Below, piece by piece: positions 16,644 to 25,378 of a stretch of 63,888 bases of DNA. Positions within the stretch are counted from its first letter, which is position 1, and every line of letters begins with the position of its first letter. This DNA comes from Flavobacteriales bacterium UBA2104. GTDB taxonomy: Bacteria; Bacteroidota; Bacteroidia; Flavobacteriales_D; Crocinitomicaceae. The DNA lies in contig DCYS01000025.1 of the NCBI GenBank assembly GCA_002331485.1, positions 1 to 63,888 of the forward strand. The letters run 5' to 3'. Both the position numbers and the translations under genes were made by a program. The notes under the pieces are model-generated. The model worked only from the letters and a program-made list of their open reading frames with translations, did no database searches and was not told where the DNA came from.

Positions 16644-16664
16644 GGGGGAGTAAGACACTCCCCC
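16644..16664 (-). terminator. Terminator of the lamin-tail gene
   Basis: GGGGGAGT and ACTCCCCC form an 8-bp stem around a 5-nt loop, followed on the minus strand by TTTTTAATTTTTT. It lies 12-32 bp after the stop at 16676 and 19 bp before the likely receptor start at 16625, so it may limit read-through into the receptor operon. Confidence 0.85.
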
Positions 16665-16675
16665 GGTATTCTATT

Positions 16676-17674
16676 TTATTTGATCACTACTCTTCGAGAA
16701 GCAACCGTTCCATTAGCAGTTTTAACGTTAACAACGTATACTCCTTTGTCTGTTCCTAAAGTGATAGATTCAATTCCATTTGCATTCTCTTTAGATAGTA
16801 CATTTTGACCAAGTGTTGTATAAACATTGATCTCAACGATGTTATCATTTGAAGAGAAGTTGAATACACCGTCAGTTGATGGGTTTGGATAGATCCCTAC
16901 ATTCACTGAAGATTCAATATCAACAGATAGGTTTTCACAATCACACTCGTGTGTACCAACTGATTCCCAGTTACCAACATTGTATCCTAGGTCCTGATCA
17001 AAAACAACCGCTGGAATAGTATCCCACTCCTCTAACGGGTTAAAGAAAGAGATCGCTGGATTCGTTACTCCTGTCAATACTGAGCTTTTTCTGATCATTG
17101 AGTGATCTGTTGTAGCTACGACACCTGCTGGGGCAACGTATGGAAATTCTGTTGTCCAACCACATGTACTGAAGTCATCAGTATTACAGTTTCCGTTGTC
17201 CGGATCTTCACCGATCTTACCGAAAACATCAACTAATTGTGCTCCTGAGACATTGCTTGTTGTTCCTTTTGCAAGAACTACAGCATCATTACCATTGAAG
17301 TACATTGCATTAGACACATTGTAATCTGGGCAATAAAATCCGTCAGCACGAACTTGAAGTGAATCCCACACAGGTGCTTCCTGACCTGTTCCATTTGGAT
17401 CCTGCTTATCAATTACAGCTACATAAACATCATATGGCTGAATTGTTCCACTTAATTGCACGGCTTGCTGCTGACCTGCAGTAGTACTTCCGTTTGAGTA
17501 ACGTACGATCATGTAAGCACTGAGATCAATTGCTTGATCGGTAGGGTTGTAAAGCTCTAAAGCTTTGTTATTCGACCATCCCTCGATATACTCAGAGATG
17601 AATAGGTCACTACAGTCCTGTGCACTTACAGTAACACCTAACAATAGACCTAATGAAAGTAAAATTTGTTTCAT
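16676..17674 (-). CDS. Secreted lamin-tail-domain protein with T9SS sorting domain
   Basis: A 332-aa secreted protein. The signal peptide ends TVSAQ; the N-terminal domain carries the lamin-tail signature (DLFISEYIEGWSNNKALELYNPT, IDLSAYMIVRYSNG, VQLSGTIQPYDVYVAV), a beta-sandwich often fused to extracellular nucleases and phosphatases in Bacteroidota. A CxxC-like CDCE segment precedes the T9SS C-terminal domain (VGIYPNPSTDGVFNFS...RRVVIK). It has no catalytic motif of its own. It is the first gene before the receptor-nuclease-nucleotidase set, separated from it by a terminator, so a role at the cell surface in the same process is possible. Confidence 0.82.
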   Translation of the reverse strand: MKQILLSLGLLLGVTVSAQDCSDLFISEYIEGWSNNKALELYNPTDQAIDLSAYMIVRYSNGSTTAGQQQAVQLSGTIQPYDVYVAVIDKQDPNGTGQEAPVWDSLQVRADGFYCPDYNVSNAMYFNGNDAVVLAKGTTSNVSGAQLVDVFGKIGEDPDNGNCNTDDFSTCGWTTEFPYVAPAGVVATTDHSMIRKSSVLTGVTNPAISFFNPLEEWDTIPAVVFDQDLGYNVGNWESVGTHECDCENLSVDIESSVNVGIYPNPSTDGVFNFSSNDNIVEINVYTTLGQNVLSKENANGIESITLGTDKGVYVVNVKTANGTVASRRVVIK

Positions 17675-17984
17675 GGTATTTGTTGTTTTAATTATTTACT
17701 AGGGAAAGAACAAAAAAAGAGATACGTTGAAGTTTTGAGTAAAACCTGTATGTGACAACTTATCTATTCATCATTTTTTTTGTTTCTATCGATTCATGGT
17801 TTCAGTGAACATAAATCTAAAAGTTCCTTCAAGGAGAACACAAATCGATTTTCAAAGACAAAATTAAGGCATTTCAATCGACTTAATATTATTGAATTAT
17901 TAACAATTGGAATCAAAACGTTAAATTCAAGACAAATCAAGAATGAAAAATTCCCTTATCTTCGTTCAAAATTATTTTTAAATC
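17675..17984. other. Divergent intergenic region
   Basis: This 310-bp stretch separates the leftward lamin-tail gene from the rightward peptidase gene and must hold both promoters. It is AT-rich. I saw no perfect TAnnTTTG box; TATCTTCG at about 17957 is one mismatch away and suitably placed for the peptidase. A frame open from 17780 through it looks like a shadow. Confidence 0.4.
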
Positions 17985-20177
17985 ATGAGGAAATCATTGT
18001 TTTTATTCGGGTTCACGCTATTATCTGCCATATTCACATTTGGTCAGGACTCACTTTCGTCAAAGAAAATAACTGTTGAAAAGATCTGGAAGAATTATGA
18101 GTTTTTTGGCAGCCGTGTGGACGGATTTAGGTCCATGAAAGATGGTAATCACTTCACTCGATTTGCTTTGATCGATGGGTATAAGTCAATTGTAAAATAC
18201 TCATTCGAAGAGATAGCTTCACAAGGCGAACGAATCCTTGAAGGGAAAGAGTTAAAGTACAATGGCAAGCAGCTCAACCCGGACAGTTACGAATTTAATG
18301 ATGATGAGACGAAGATCTTGTTAACAACAAACAGAACCAAGCGATACAGAAGAAGTTATTTTGCAGAATATTTCCTCTACGATCTAGAGAAAAAAGAATT
18401 GCAACCACTAGATCCAAATCATGTCCCACAAACATTGGCAAGTTACTCTCCAGACGGAAAAAAAGTAGCTTATATTCATAAGAATAATATTTACGTCAAA
18501 GACCTCGAAACGGGTAAAGTAAAAGCGTTGACAGATGACGGAGAAGAGAATAAGATCATCAATGGTACAACGGATTGGGTATATGAGGAGGAATTCGCAT
18601 ACACTAAAGCATATGAATGGTCGCCTAATAGTGACTACATAGCATTTTTACGATTTGATGAATCGAAGGTAAAAGAGTTTACAATGATGTATTACTTCAA
18701 CCTTTACCCAAATGATTATACTTTCAAGTACCCTAAAGCGGGAGAAGACAATTCTAAGGTTTGTCTGCATGTAGCTCAAGTTAAGAATGGAAAAACTCAG
18801 CATATTGATCTTGGTGAGTATGAATACATACCAAGAATCAAATACTCAAGCGTTGAAAACAAAGTGATGGCGCTTACTCTTAATCGTCATCAGAATCATC
18901 TTCAGTACCACTGGATTGATGTTGAACAGAAAGGAATGCCAGCCCAAGTGGTTTATGAAGAAAAGGATGACGCTTATGTAGAGATCGACGATAATCTATA
19001 TTTTCTGAAAGATGGAGATCATTTTATCAGAACAAGTGAAAAAGATGGATACAACCATATCTACATGATCGGTATTGATGGGTCAAGTAAGCAAATTACT
19101 TCGGGATACTGGGATGTTGTTGAATTCAAAGGGATCAATGAAGAAACTGGTACGATCTATTACATCTCTGCGGAGGAAGGCGCTCCATATAAAGCGCTCT
19201 ACTCTATTCAATCCGATGGAACGAAAAAACACAAGATCAGTGCAAATAAAGGAACCAATGATGCTACATTTTCTGAAGGGATGAAGTATTATGTAAACAG
19301 ATGGAGTAATGCAAATACACCTGCTGTCTACTCTCTTCACAAGGCTGACGGTACTTTGATAGAGATCCTTGAAGACAACGAATATTTAGGCATTGTACTG
19401 AAAGAACACAACTTTCAGCCTAAAGAATTCTTTAAAGTTCAAGGCGCAGAATATGATCTAAATGCGTGGATGATCAAACCACAGAACTTTGATTCTACAA
19501 AACAGTACCCTGTGTACTTCAACATTTATTGTGGACCTGGTTCAAACATGGTTGCTGATCAATACGGTAGTGGTAATTTTGCTTACCACCAATTACTCGC
19601 TCAAGAGGGATATATTGTGATAAGTGTTGATACCCGAGGTACGATGTATAGAGGAGCAACATTCAAGAAAAGTACTTATCTGCAATTGGGAAAGAAGGAA
19701 ACTGAAGACATCATAGAAGTTGCAAAAAACATTGGAAAATGGTCGTATGTAGACTCCACAAGAATTGGAATTATGGGATGGAGTTATGGTGGATACATGA
19801 CATCGCTTGCCATGACCAAAGGAGCTGATGTTTTCAAGATGGGAATCGCAGTTGCACCTGTAACGAACTGGAGATACTACGATAATATCTACACTGAACG
19901 TTTTATGCGCACTCCACAAGAGAATGCAGATGGATATGATGACAACTCACCGATCAATCATGTTGATAAGCTAAAAGGTAAGTATCTCTTGATCCATGGA
20001 ACTGGTGATGATAACGTTCACGTTCAAAATACGATGGAGATGGTAAAAGCGCTTGTTAAGGCTGATAAAGACTTTGATCTATTCGTTTATCCGAATAAAG
20101 ATCATGGAATTTACGGAGGGAATACGCGTAATCACTTATTCCGAATGATGCTTGATTACACAAAAGAAAATCTCTAG
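17985..20177 (+). CDS. S9 family dipeptidyl peptidase (DPP IV type)
   Basis: A 730-aa exported serine peptidase that removes X-Pro-type dipeptides from peptides. The signal peptide is MRKSLFLFGFTLLSAIFTFG. Residues 40-480 are the DPPIV N-terminal propeller, with the substrate-clamp segment DWVYEEEF and WSPNSDYIAFLRFDE. The C-terminal alpha/beta-hydrolase carries the triad: Ser600 in GWSYGGY, Asp675/676 in HGTGDDNVHVQ, and His707 in NKDHGIYGG. The oxyanion-hole Tyr motif appears as VYFNIYCGPGS. It should act in the periplasm or at the outer membrane. It is transcribed alone, with citrate synthase 152 bp downstream. Confidence 0.94.
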   Translation: MRKSLFLFGFTLLSAIFTFGQDSLSSKKITVEKIWKNYEFFGSRVDGFRSMKDGNHFTRFALIDGYKSIVKYSFEEIASQGERILEGKELKYNGKQLNPDSYEFNDDETKILLTTNRTKRYRRSYFAEYFLYDLEKKELQPLDPNHVPQTLASYSPDGKKVAYIHKNNIYVKDLETGKVKALTDDGEENKIINGTTDWVYEEEFAYTKAYEWSPNSDYIAFLRFDESKVKEFTMMYYFNLYPNDYTFKYPKAGEDNSKVCLHVAQVKNGKTQHIDLGEYEYIPRIKYSSVENKVMALTLNRHQNHLQYHWIDVEQKGMPAQVVYEEKDDAYVEIDDNLYFLKDGDHFIRTSEKDGYNHIYMIGIDGSSKQITSGYWDVVEFKGINEETGTIYYISAEEGAPYKALYSIQSDGTKKHKISANKGTNDATFSEGMKYYVNRWSNANTPAVYSLHKADGTLIEILEDNEYLGIVLKEHNFQPKEFFKVQGAEYDLNAWMIKPQNFDSTKQYPVYFNIYCGPGSNMVADQYGSGNFAYHQLLAQEGYIVISVDTRGTMYRGATFKKSTYLQLGKKETEDIIEVAKNIGKWSYVDSTRIGIMGWSYGGYMTSLAMTKGADVFKMGIAVAPVTNWRYYDNIYTERFMRTPQENADGYDDNSPINHVDKLKGKYLLIHGTGDDNVHVQNTMEMVKALVKADKDFDLFVYPNKDHGIYGGNTRNHLFRMMLDYTKENL

Positions 20178-20329
20178 GATCAGAAAGCAAAATGGATTTC
20201 GTTCGTAAACAAATTGCTGACTTTACTGTTTGGTAACAAAAATCTAATCCTGAAATTCAGCGCTGTTAACAAATTGTTTAGTATATTAGGCAGCCGAAAA
20301 ATTTTTAATAATAAAAATACGAACGAAAA

Positions 20330-21616
20330 ATGAGCGAAACTGCTAAAATTGAGATTGAAGGAAAATCGTACGAGTTTCCTGTAGTTACTGGTTCAGAAAA
20401 CGAAAAAGCCATAGACATCAAGAAGTTACGTGGTACGACTGGATGTATAACTATTGATCCTGGATTCAAGAATACAGGAAGTACAACAAGTGCGATCACC
20501 TACCTAGATGGTGAAAATGGTATCTTGAGATACAGAGGTTATCCAATCGAACAATTAGCAGAGAAAGCGACATTTTTAGAAGTAGCTTTTTTACTTATCT
20601 ACGGAGAACTTCCAACGAAAAGTGAATTAGAAAACTTCCAGGAAAGCATTACAAAGCACACATTGGTTCATGAAGACATGAAGCAGTTCTTTGAAGCTTA
20701 TCCGGCGAAAGCTCACCCAATGGGAGTAATGGCATCTATGGTTTGTAGTCTATCTACATTCTATCCAGAATCTCAGGATCCGAATAGACCAAAGGAAGCG
20801 ATAGATCTAACAATGCATCGATTGATCGCTAAGTTGCCTACACTGGCAGCGATGTCATACAAAAATGCAATGCGTCACCCATTCGTATATCCAAAGAATG
20901 AATTAGGTTATTGTGAGAACTTCCTAAACATGATGTTCTCTATGCCTACTGAAGAATATACTCCAGACCCAGTGGTTGCTGAGGCATTGAATAAGCTATT
21001 GATCTTGCACGCTGATCACGAACAAAACTGTTCAGCATCAACTGTGAGAATTGTAGGTTCTTCTCAAGCCAATTTATATGCATCTATCTCTGCAGGTGTT
21101 TCTGCACTTTGGGGACCACTTCACGGTGGTGCTAACCAAGCAGTGATCGAAATGCTGGATAAGATTCAGGCTGACGGTGGAGACCTTGAGAAATGGGTTG
21201 CAAAAGCAAAAGATAAAAATGATCCTTTCCGTCTAATGGGATTCGGACACAGAGTATACAAGAACTTCGATCCGCGTGCTAAGATCATCAAGAAAGCATG
21301 TGATGATGTATTGGAGAAGCTAGGAGTTGAAGATCCAGCATTAGATATCGCTAAGAAATTAGAAAAGATCGCTTTAGAAGATCCTTATTTCGTAGAAAGA
21401 GGATTGTATCCTAACGTAGACTTCTACTCTGGAATCATCTATAAAGCGTTGAACATTCCAACGGAAATGTTTACAGTAATGTTTGCACTTGGTCGACTTC
21501 CAGGATGGATCGCACAGTGGAAAGAAATGGTTGAAAACAAAGAACCAATTGGACGTCCACGTCAGATCTATACAGGAGAGAATCAACGTGATTACGTTTC
21601 TATTGATAAAAGGTAA
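20330..21616 (+). CDS. gltA: Citrate synthase
   Basis: A 428-aa type II citrate synthase, the entry enzyme of the TCA cycle (acetyl-CoA plus oxaloacetate to citrate). Characteristic features: N-terminal beta domain (KIEIEGKSYEFPVV, TTGCITIDPGFKNTGST), ILRYRGYPIEQLAE, active-site histidines in WGPLHGGANQAV and GFGHRVYKN, and the catalytic aspartate in NVDFYSGIIYKAL. Length and N-terminal extension fit the hexameric Gram-negative class. A strong bidirectional terminator follows at 21638-21668. Confidence 0.98.
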   Translation: MSETAKIEIEGKSYEFPVVTGSENEKAIDIKKLRGTTGCITIDPGFKNTGSTTSAITYLDGENGILRYRGYPIEQLAEKATFLEVAFLLIYGELPTKSELENFQESITKHTLVHEDMKQFFEAYPAKAHPMGVMASMVCSLSTFYPESQDPNRPKEAIDLTMHRLIAKLPTLAAMSYKNAMRHPFVYPKNELGYCENFLNMMFSMPTEEYTPDPVVAEALNKLLILHADHEQNCSASTVRIVGSSQANLYASISAGVSALWGPLHGGANQAVIEMLDKIQADGGDLEKWVAKAKDKNDPFRLMGFGHRVYKNFDPRAKIIKKACDDVLEKLGVEDPALDIAKKLEKIALEDPYFVERGLYPNVDFYSGIIYKALNIPTEMFTVMFALGRLPGWIAQWKEMVENKEPIGRPRQIYTGENQRDYVSIDKR

Positions 21617-21637
21617 TAAGGCAGTTCGCATAAAAAA

Positions 21638-21668
21638 GAGGCGTCCGTTTGGACGCCTCTTTTTTTTT
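21638..21668. terminator. Bidirectional terminator between gltA and the peroxidase gene
   Basis: GAGGCGTCC and GGACGCCTC form a 9-bp perfect stem around GTTT, with six A on the left and nine T on the right, so it works in both directions between the convergent genes. Confidence 0.93.
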
Positions 21669-21688
21669 ATCCCATACTTTTTCAGTTA

Positions 21689-23077
21689 CTATCTTTTCAT
21701 AAACTTCAGGACTTGCTCCTCTCCTACGATTGTTTTTAATCTTACCAAGTACATTCCTTTCCTCCAGGGTGTTGCATCCAATTCGATCTGTTTATTATGG
21801 TAAGAGTCGCTACTAAAAACTCTTTTCCCGCTGATGTCATAAACCTCGATATTTCTAATAATTTCAGAAGATTGAATTGTCATAGAATTGATCACAGGAT
21901 TGGGATACAATGAGAGTTCTATCTCTGTTTCATGCTCTATTGCAGCAGTGATCAACGGAATAACATCAATATCACCATTTGCATCAAAAGGATCTGACCA
22001 TTTTTCATTGGTATAGACATCTGAACCTGTTAATGTTTTTAAGAAATTAATCAGGTCTTGTTGTTCAGTAGGTGTCAACTGCAAATCACCTCCTGGTCCC
22101 TGCAAACGTGGATCAAGCGTTGTATTTCCTGCTACCTGAACCACGTTGTTGTAATGAGCCATCAATGCTGCTAGGGTTGTAACACTTCCGTTGTGCATTA
22201 AAGGCCCGTTGAGATCTCCATTTGGGTTCACAATGTCTCTTAAGGTTGGTGATTTGGTATTTGTCGTATCAATATCATTTGCATTTCCTACGATTCCGAC
22301 AATCCCATTATTCAATGTATTTGGATCGATATCAAACTCTGGAGGTCGGTGACAACCAGCACATCCAGCACCTCCATTTTGTGGAATTCTTAGGAAAAGA
22401 TCTTTTCCATTGTTCTCACTTGCCGTGTAATTAGGAAATGGTACAATTTCGTCTACAGTTTGCGATCGTCCTTCATCAAATTTGCTATCAAAGGATTGAA
22501 TACTTCTGACAAATTGAGCTAGAGCCTTTTGAACCCGATCTTCATCTATCATTGTATCACCGAAAGCAGCTTCGAATAACGGGTTATAATAATCAAGGGT
22601 ATACATTTTCGTGATCAACGAATCAAAATCAGGCTGCCCGTTTGATCCACTAAAGCCCATTTCAATATGATCCTGAATAGGCATAGTAGCTTGCATCTCC
22701 AAAGAATCTGCTCGTTCATCCCAGAAAAAATGATCCTCTGTTGAAAAACGCGCGTTGATGAGTCGCATCGAATGTCTTCCAGTAACACCACCATCAAATC
22801 CTTCACTTACTAATGCAGTATCACCGAAGGCGAATTCCTGAAGATGACAACTTGCGCAGGCTTTGGTATTATTTAGTGATAAATTTTTATCATAAAATAA
22901 TACTCTTCCCAATGTGGCTACTAGGTCAGAAATTTCATTAGAACCTGTATTATCTTTGGATATATATGGTGCGATAGTTTGACTCTCATAATTGAAAGGG
23001 TTATTCAGATCAACCGTCGCCGCCATAACTATGACTAGGATAATCCCTATACCTAATTGACTTAACAACTTCTTCAT
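21689..23077 (-). CDS. Di-heme cytochrome c peroxidase family protein with T9SS domain
   Basis: A 462-aa exported di-heme protein of the CCP/MauG family. Two c-type heme sites are visible: CASCH at 74-78 and CAGCH at 239-243, with the usual ALxxFVRS (ALAQFVRSIQ) and PxLRDI (SPTLRDI) motifs. The C-terminal 75 residues are a T9SS sorting domain (LSLYPNPVINSMTIQ...QVLKFMKR), so it is likely surface-bound or secreted. Family members reduce H2O2 or oxidise other substrates; the substrate here is unknown. It starts 14 bp after the CpxP-like gene and ends the ECF sigma operon, so it is probably controlled by that sigma factor. Confidence 0.9.
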   Translation of the reverse strand: MKKLLSQLGIGIILVIVMAATVDLNNPFNYESQTIAPYISKDNTGSNEISDLVATLGRVLFYDKNLSLNNTKACASCHLQEFAFGDTALVSEGFDGGVTGRHSMRLINARFSTEDHFFWDERADSLEMQATMPIQDHIEMGFSGSNGQPDFDSLITKMYTLDYYNPLFEAAFGDTMIDEDRVQKALAQFVRSIQSFDSKFDEGRSQTVDEIVPFPNYTASENNGKDLFLRIPQNGGAGCAGCHRPPEFDIDPNTLNNGIVGIVGNANDIDTTNTKSPTLRDIVNPNGDLNGPLMHNGSVTTLAALMAHYNNVVQVAGNTTLDPRLQGPGGDLQLTPTEQQDLINFLKTLTGSDVYTNEKWSDPFDANGDIDVIPLITAAIEHETEIELSLYPNPVINSMTIQSSEIIRNIEVYDISGKRVFSSDSYHNKQIELDATPWRKGMYLVRLKTIVGEEQVLKFMKR

Positions 23078-23091
23078 GTTCTTACTTATTT

Positions 23092-23577
23092 TTAATTATT
23101 ATGTGGAGGTCTTGGTGGTCTTCCAGGACCTTCTTGTCTTGGTTTAGGAGGCCGAGGATGAAATATTCGATCAATGTTGTCTACCATTTTATTAAAAGCA
23201 GGCAACTGATCTTTTTTCAACATCTTTTTGACTTTGCGTAGGTGCATAATGTTGTGTTTATCCACTGCAATTAGTTTTTCACTGAGATCTTCTAAAAGTG
23301 AATCCTCTTGTTTAGGAAAATCTAACGCTCGCCTATACATGCTTTTTTTCGCACCTCGGATCTCTTCATGCAACTGTTTCATCTCACTACGATGCTCCTG
23401 GACCAATCCTTCAAATTTCTTTCTCTGATCTTTATTTAGATCCAATTTCTCGACAACGATCTCCTTAGGTCCTCTTGGAGGAATCGGATGATCAGGTTTC
23501 ATTAGCAGAAAGAAAGCGACCACAGCGACATTCATCAAGATCAATGCGATAATAATTGTGTTCTTTGTAATTTTCAT
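23092..23577 (-). CDS. CpxP/Spy-like periplasmic sensor protein
   Basis: A 161-aa protein with one N-terminal membrane anchor (IIIALILMNVAVVAFFLLM) and a helical, charged periplasmic part. Two LTxxQ-like motifs mark the Spy/CpxP/CnrX-type fold: LNKDQRKKFEGL and LKKDQLPAFNKMV. The C-terminus is P/R-rich (HPRPPKPRQEGPGRPPRPPH). In CnrYXH-type systems such a protein senses metal or envelope stress and controls an anti-sigma factor. Here it follows a small membrane protein and an ECF sigma gene by 2 bp, the same order of parts, so a sensor role is inferred. The signal is unknown. Confidence 0.75.
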   Translation of the reverse strand: MKITKNTIIIALILMNVAVVAFFLLMKPDHPIPPRGPKEIVVEKLDLNKDQRKKFEGLVQEHRSEMKQLHEEIRGAKKSMYRRALDFPKQEDSLLEDLSEKLIAVDKHNIMHLRKVKKMLKKDQLPAFNKMVDNIDRIFHPRPPKPRQEGPGRPPRPPHNN

Positions 23578-23579
23578 TG

Positions 23580-23822
23580 CTAGTAATTAATTGTTGTTTC
23601 CGTTGAGAACAATTGATAAGATTCTTCTGAGGAGTTATTCTGCCTGATGTATTGTACCACAGCGATCATGTTAATGATCAGTGCAGCTGCCGTAACCCAT
23701 TTTAAATAGGCCGGAGCACTATCATCACTCCTTTGTTGTTCAATTCGCTCCAACACTTCATTCTTCAATGTTGGACGGACTTCTACTCTATTTATGTTCC
23801 TTAACTGTTCCATTCTACTCAT
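23580..23822 (-). CDS. Small single-pass membrane protein, likely anti-sigma factor
   Basis: An 80-aa protein from the ATG at 23822 (a longer frame starts with TTG at 23831). The first half is cytoplasmic and charged (MEQLRNINRVEVRPTLKNEVLERIEQQ), then one membrane helix (WVTAAALIINMIAVVQYI) and a short outer tail. Lying directly after an ECF sigma gene, with no zinc-binding motif, it fits a minimal anti-sigma factor of the CnrY kind; this is inferred from context. It is separated from the sigma gene by about 30 bp and from the CpxP-like gene by 2 bp. Confidence 0.7.
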   Translation of the reverse strand: MSRMEQLRNINRVEVRPTLKNEVLERIEQQRSDDSAPAYLKWVTAAALIINMIAVVQYIRQNNSSEESYQLFSTETTINY

Positions 23823-23852
23823 TTGACGCAATATTTTTTCCTACCCCTCGAT

Positions 23853-24350
23853 TCAATCCAAAATTTCTTTGATCTTTTTTCGAGCCCTGCCAATTAATGA
23901 CTCTACAGATTTTTCAGAACGCTTCATGATCTTAGCTGTTTCTTGTTGACTCATTCCTTCGATCTTATGCAAGATGACTGCTGTTTTCTGATTATTAGGA
24001 AGTTCATTGATAATACTCATGATCAATTCCAGCGATTCTTTCTCCTCCAAATGGATTCCAGGATGAGAATGATCAGTGTGAGCTGGTAGCACGGCATTCT
24101 CCATGGATAAAATAAATCTACGTTTATTGGCATGCTGTTTCCGAAGATGATCTAATGAAGTATTTACTGTAATACGATGTATCCAGGTAGATAACTTAGA
24201 TTTCTTCTCAAATTTATCCAGTGATTCATTTACCTTCAAAAAAACATCCTGAGTTACTTCTTCCGCATCTGCAGAATTGCGAACATAATGCAGTGCTATG
24301 TTAAAAACACGCTCTACATGTTCATCATATATTTCTGAAATACTACTCAC
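23853..24350 (-). CDS. ECF-family RNA polymerase sigma factor
   Basis: A 165-aa sigma-70 factor of the extracytoplasmic-function class. Region 2 spans about residues 8-75 (VFNIALHYVRNSADAEEVTQDVFLKV, then STWIHRITVNTSLDHLRK), and region 4 about 108-160 (LELIMSIINELPNNQKTAVILHKIEGMSQQETAKIMKRSEKSVESLIGRARKKI, in overlapping motifs). The start is GTG at 24350: the preceding in-frame codon is a stop and no earlier ATG exists. First gene of an operon that continues with a putative anti-sigma, a CpxP-like protein and a di-heme peroxidase. It should direct its own operon. Confidence 0.93.
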   Translation of the reverse strand: MSSISEIYDEHVERVFNIALHYVRNSADAEEVTQDVFLKVNESLDKFEKKSKLSTWIHRITVNTSLDHLRKQHANKRRFILSMENAVLPAHTDHSHPGIHLEEKESLELIMSIINELPNNQKTAVILHKIEGMSQQETAKIMKRSEKSVESLIGRARKKIKEILD

Positions 24351-24490
24351 TTAACTTGTTAGACGTAAGGCATTTGATCACCCCTCGATAAAAGTAGCTT
24401 TTTTTATTAATCAATGAAGATCAGTAGATAAGGTCGTTAAATCCTTTTCAGTTGGGAAAAGAATCAATATTTTCGAGAAAAAATACAATT

Positions 24491-25342
24491 ATGAAGATCT
24501 ATCCCCTCAATACAGGAAACTTTAAATTGGATGGTGGTGCTATGTTTGGAGTTGTTCCAAAATCACTTTGGTCGAGAACAAACAAACCTGACGAAAACAA
24601 CATGTGTAGTTGGTCAATGCGCTGCATGTTAATAGAAGATGGTGATCGACTAATGTTGATCGATACAGGGATCGGAGATAAACAAAGTGAAAAATTCTTT
24701 TCTCATTATTACCTTTTTGGAGATGATTCGTTATTAGGAAACATCAAAAAACTAGGGTTCACTCCTGATGAGATCACAGATGTATTTTTAACACACCTCC
24801 ATTTTGATCATTGTGGAGGAGCAATTGAACAGATCGGAGAAAATAAATACGCTCCAGTATTTAAGAACGCCACGTTTTGGAGTACTAGTAAACATTGGAA
24901 ATGGGCTACTGAACCTAATGCTCGTGAAAAAGCTTCTTTTCTCAAAGAGAACATCATGCCGATTGAAGAAACAGGCCAATTAAAATTTGTATCAAGAGAT
25001 GGTGATTATACTCAAAATGTGTTTCCAGATATAGATGTTCTTTTTGTTGACGGTCATACAGAAAGTCAAATGATACCTCACATACGTTACAAAGGTAAAA
25101 CTTTGGTCTTCATGGCTGATCTTCTGCCATCGGTTGGTCATATTCCTCTTCCCTATGTTATGGGTTACGACACTCGCCCATTAAAAACGTTAAGTGAAAA
25201 AGAGAAGTTCCTTAAAAAGGCTACTGAAGAAGAATATATCCTTTTCCTTGAGCACGATGTTGAAAACGAATGTTGTACGTTGAAGATGACTGAGAAAGGT
25301 CCAAGACTTGATCAAACCTTCAAATTTGAAGAGTTGTTCTAA
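24491..25342 (+). CDS. Metallo-beta-lactamase-fold hydrolase (lactonase-like)
   Basis: A 283-aa enzyme from the ATG at 24491; the longer TTG-started frame at 24452 adds 13 residues without support. The metal-binding motif HLHFDHCGG lies near residue 103, with later ligands in DGHTESQM and the FMADLLPSVGH segment, and the C-terminal His in EHDV. The layout resembles the AHL-lactonase/quorum-quenching branch of the family, but substrates in this branch vary widely and no specific reaction is claimed. No signal peptide, so cytoplasmic. It heads a rightward set, 36 bp before the HU-SPOR gene. Confidence 0.85.
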   Translation: MKIYPLNTGNFKLDGGAMFGVVPKSLWSRTNKPDENNMCSWSMRCMLIEDGDRLMLIDTGIGDKQSEKFFSHYYLFGDDSLLGNIKKLGFTPDEITDVFLTHLHFDHCGGAIEQIGENKYAPVFKNATFWSTSKHWKWATEPNAREKASFLKENIMPIEETGQLKFVSRDGDYTQNVFPDIDVLFVDGHTESQMIPHIRYKGKTLVFMADLLPSVGHIPLPYVMGYDTRPLKTLSEKEKFLKKATEEEYILFLEHDVENECCTLKMTEKGPRLDQTFKFEELF

Positions 25343-25378
25343 AAATCTTGCTATATTTAATAGCTTTAAAATTGCGTT

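Noticed and set aside
17780..18079. 99-aa open frame before the DPP IV-type gene
   Set aside because: It overlaps the real gene in another frame and has no recognisable domain or promoter.
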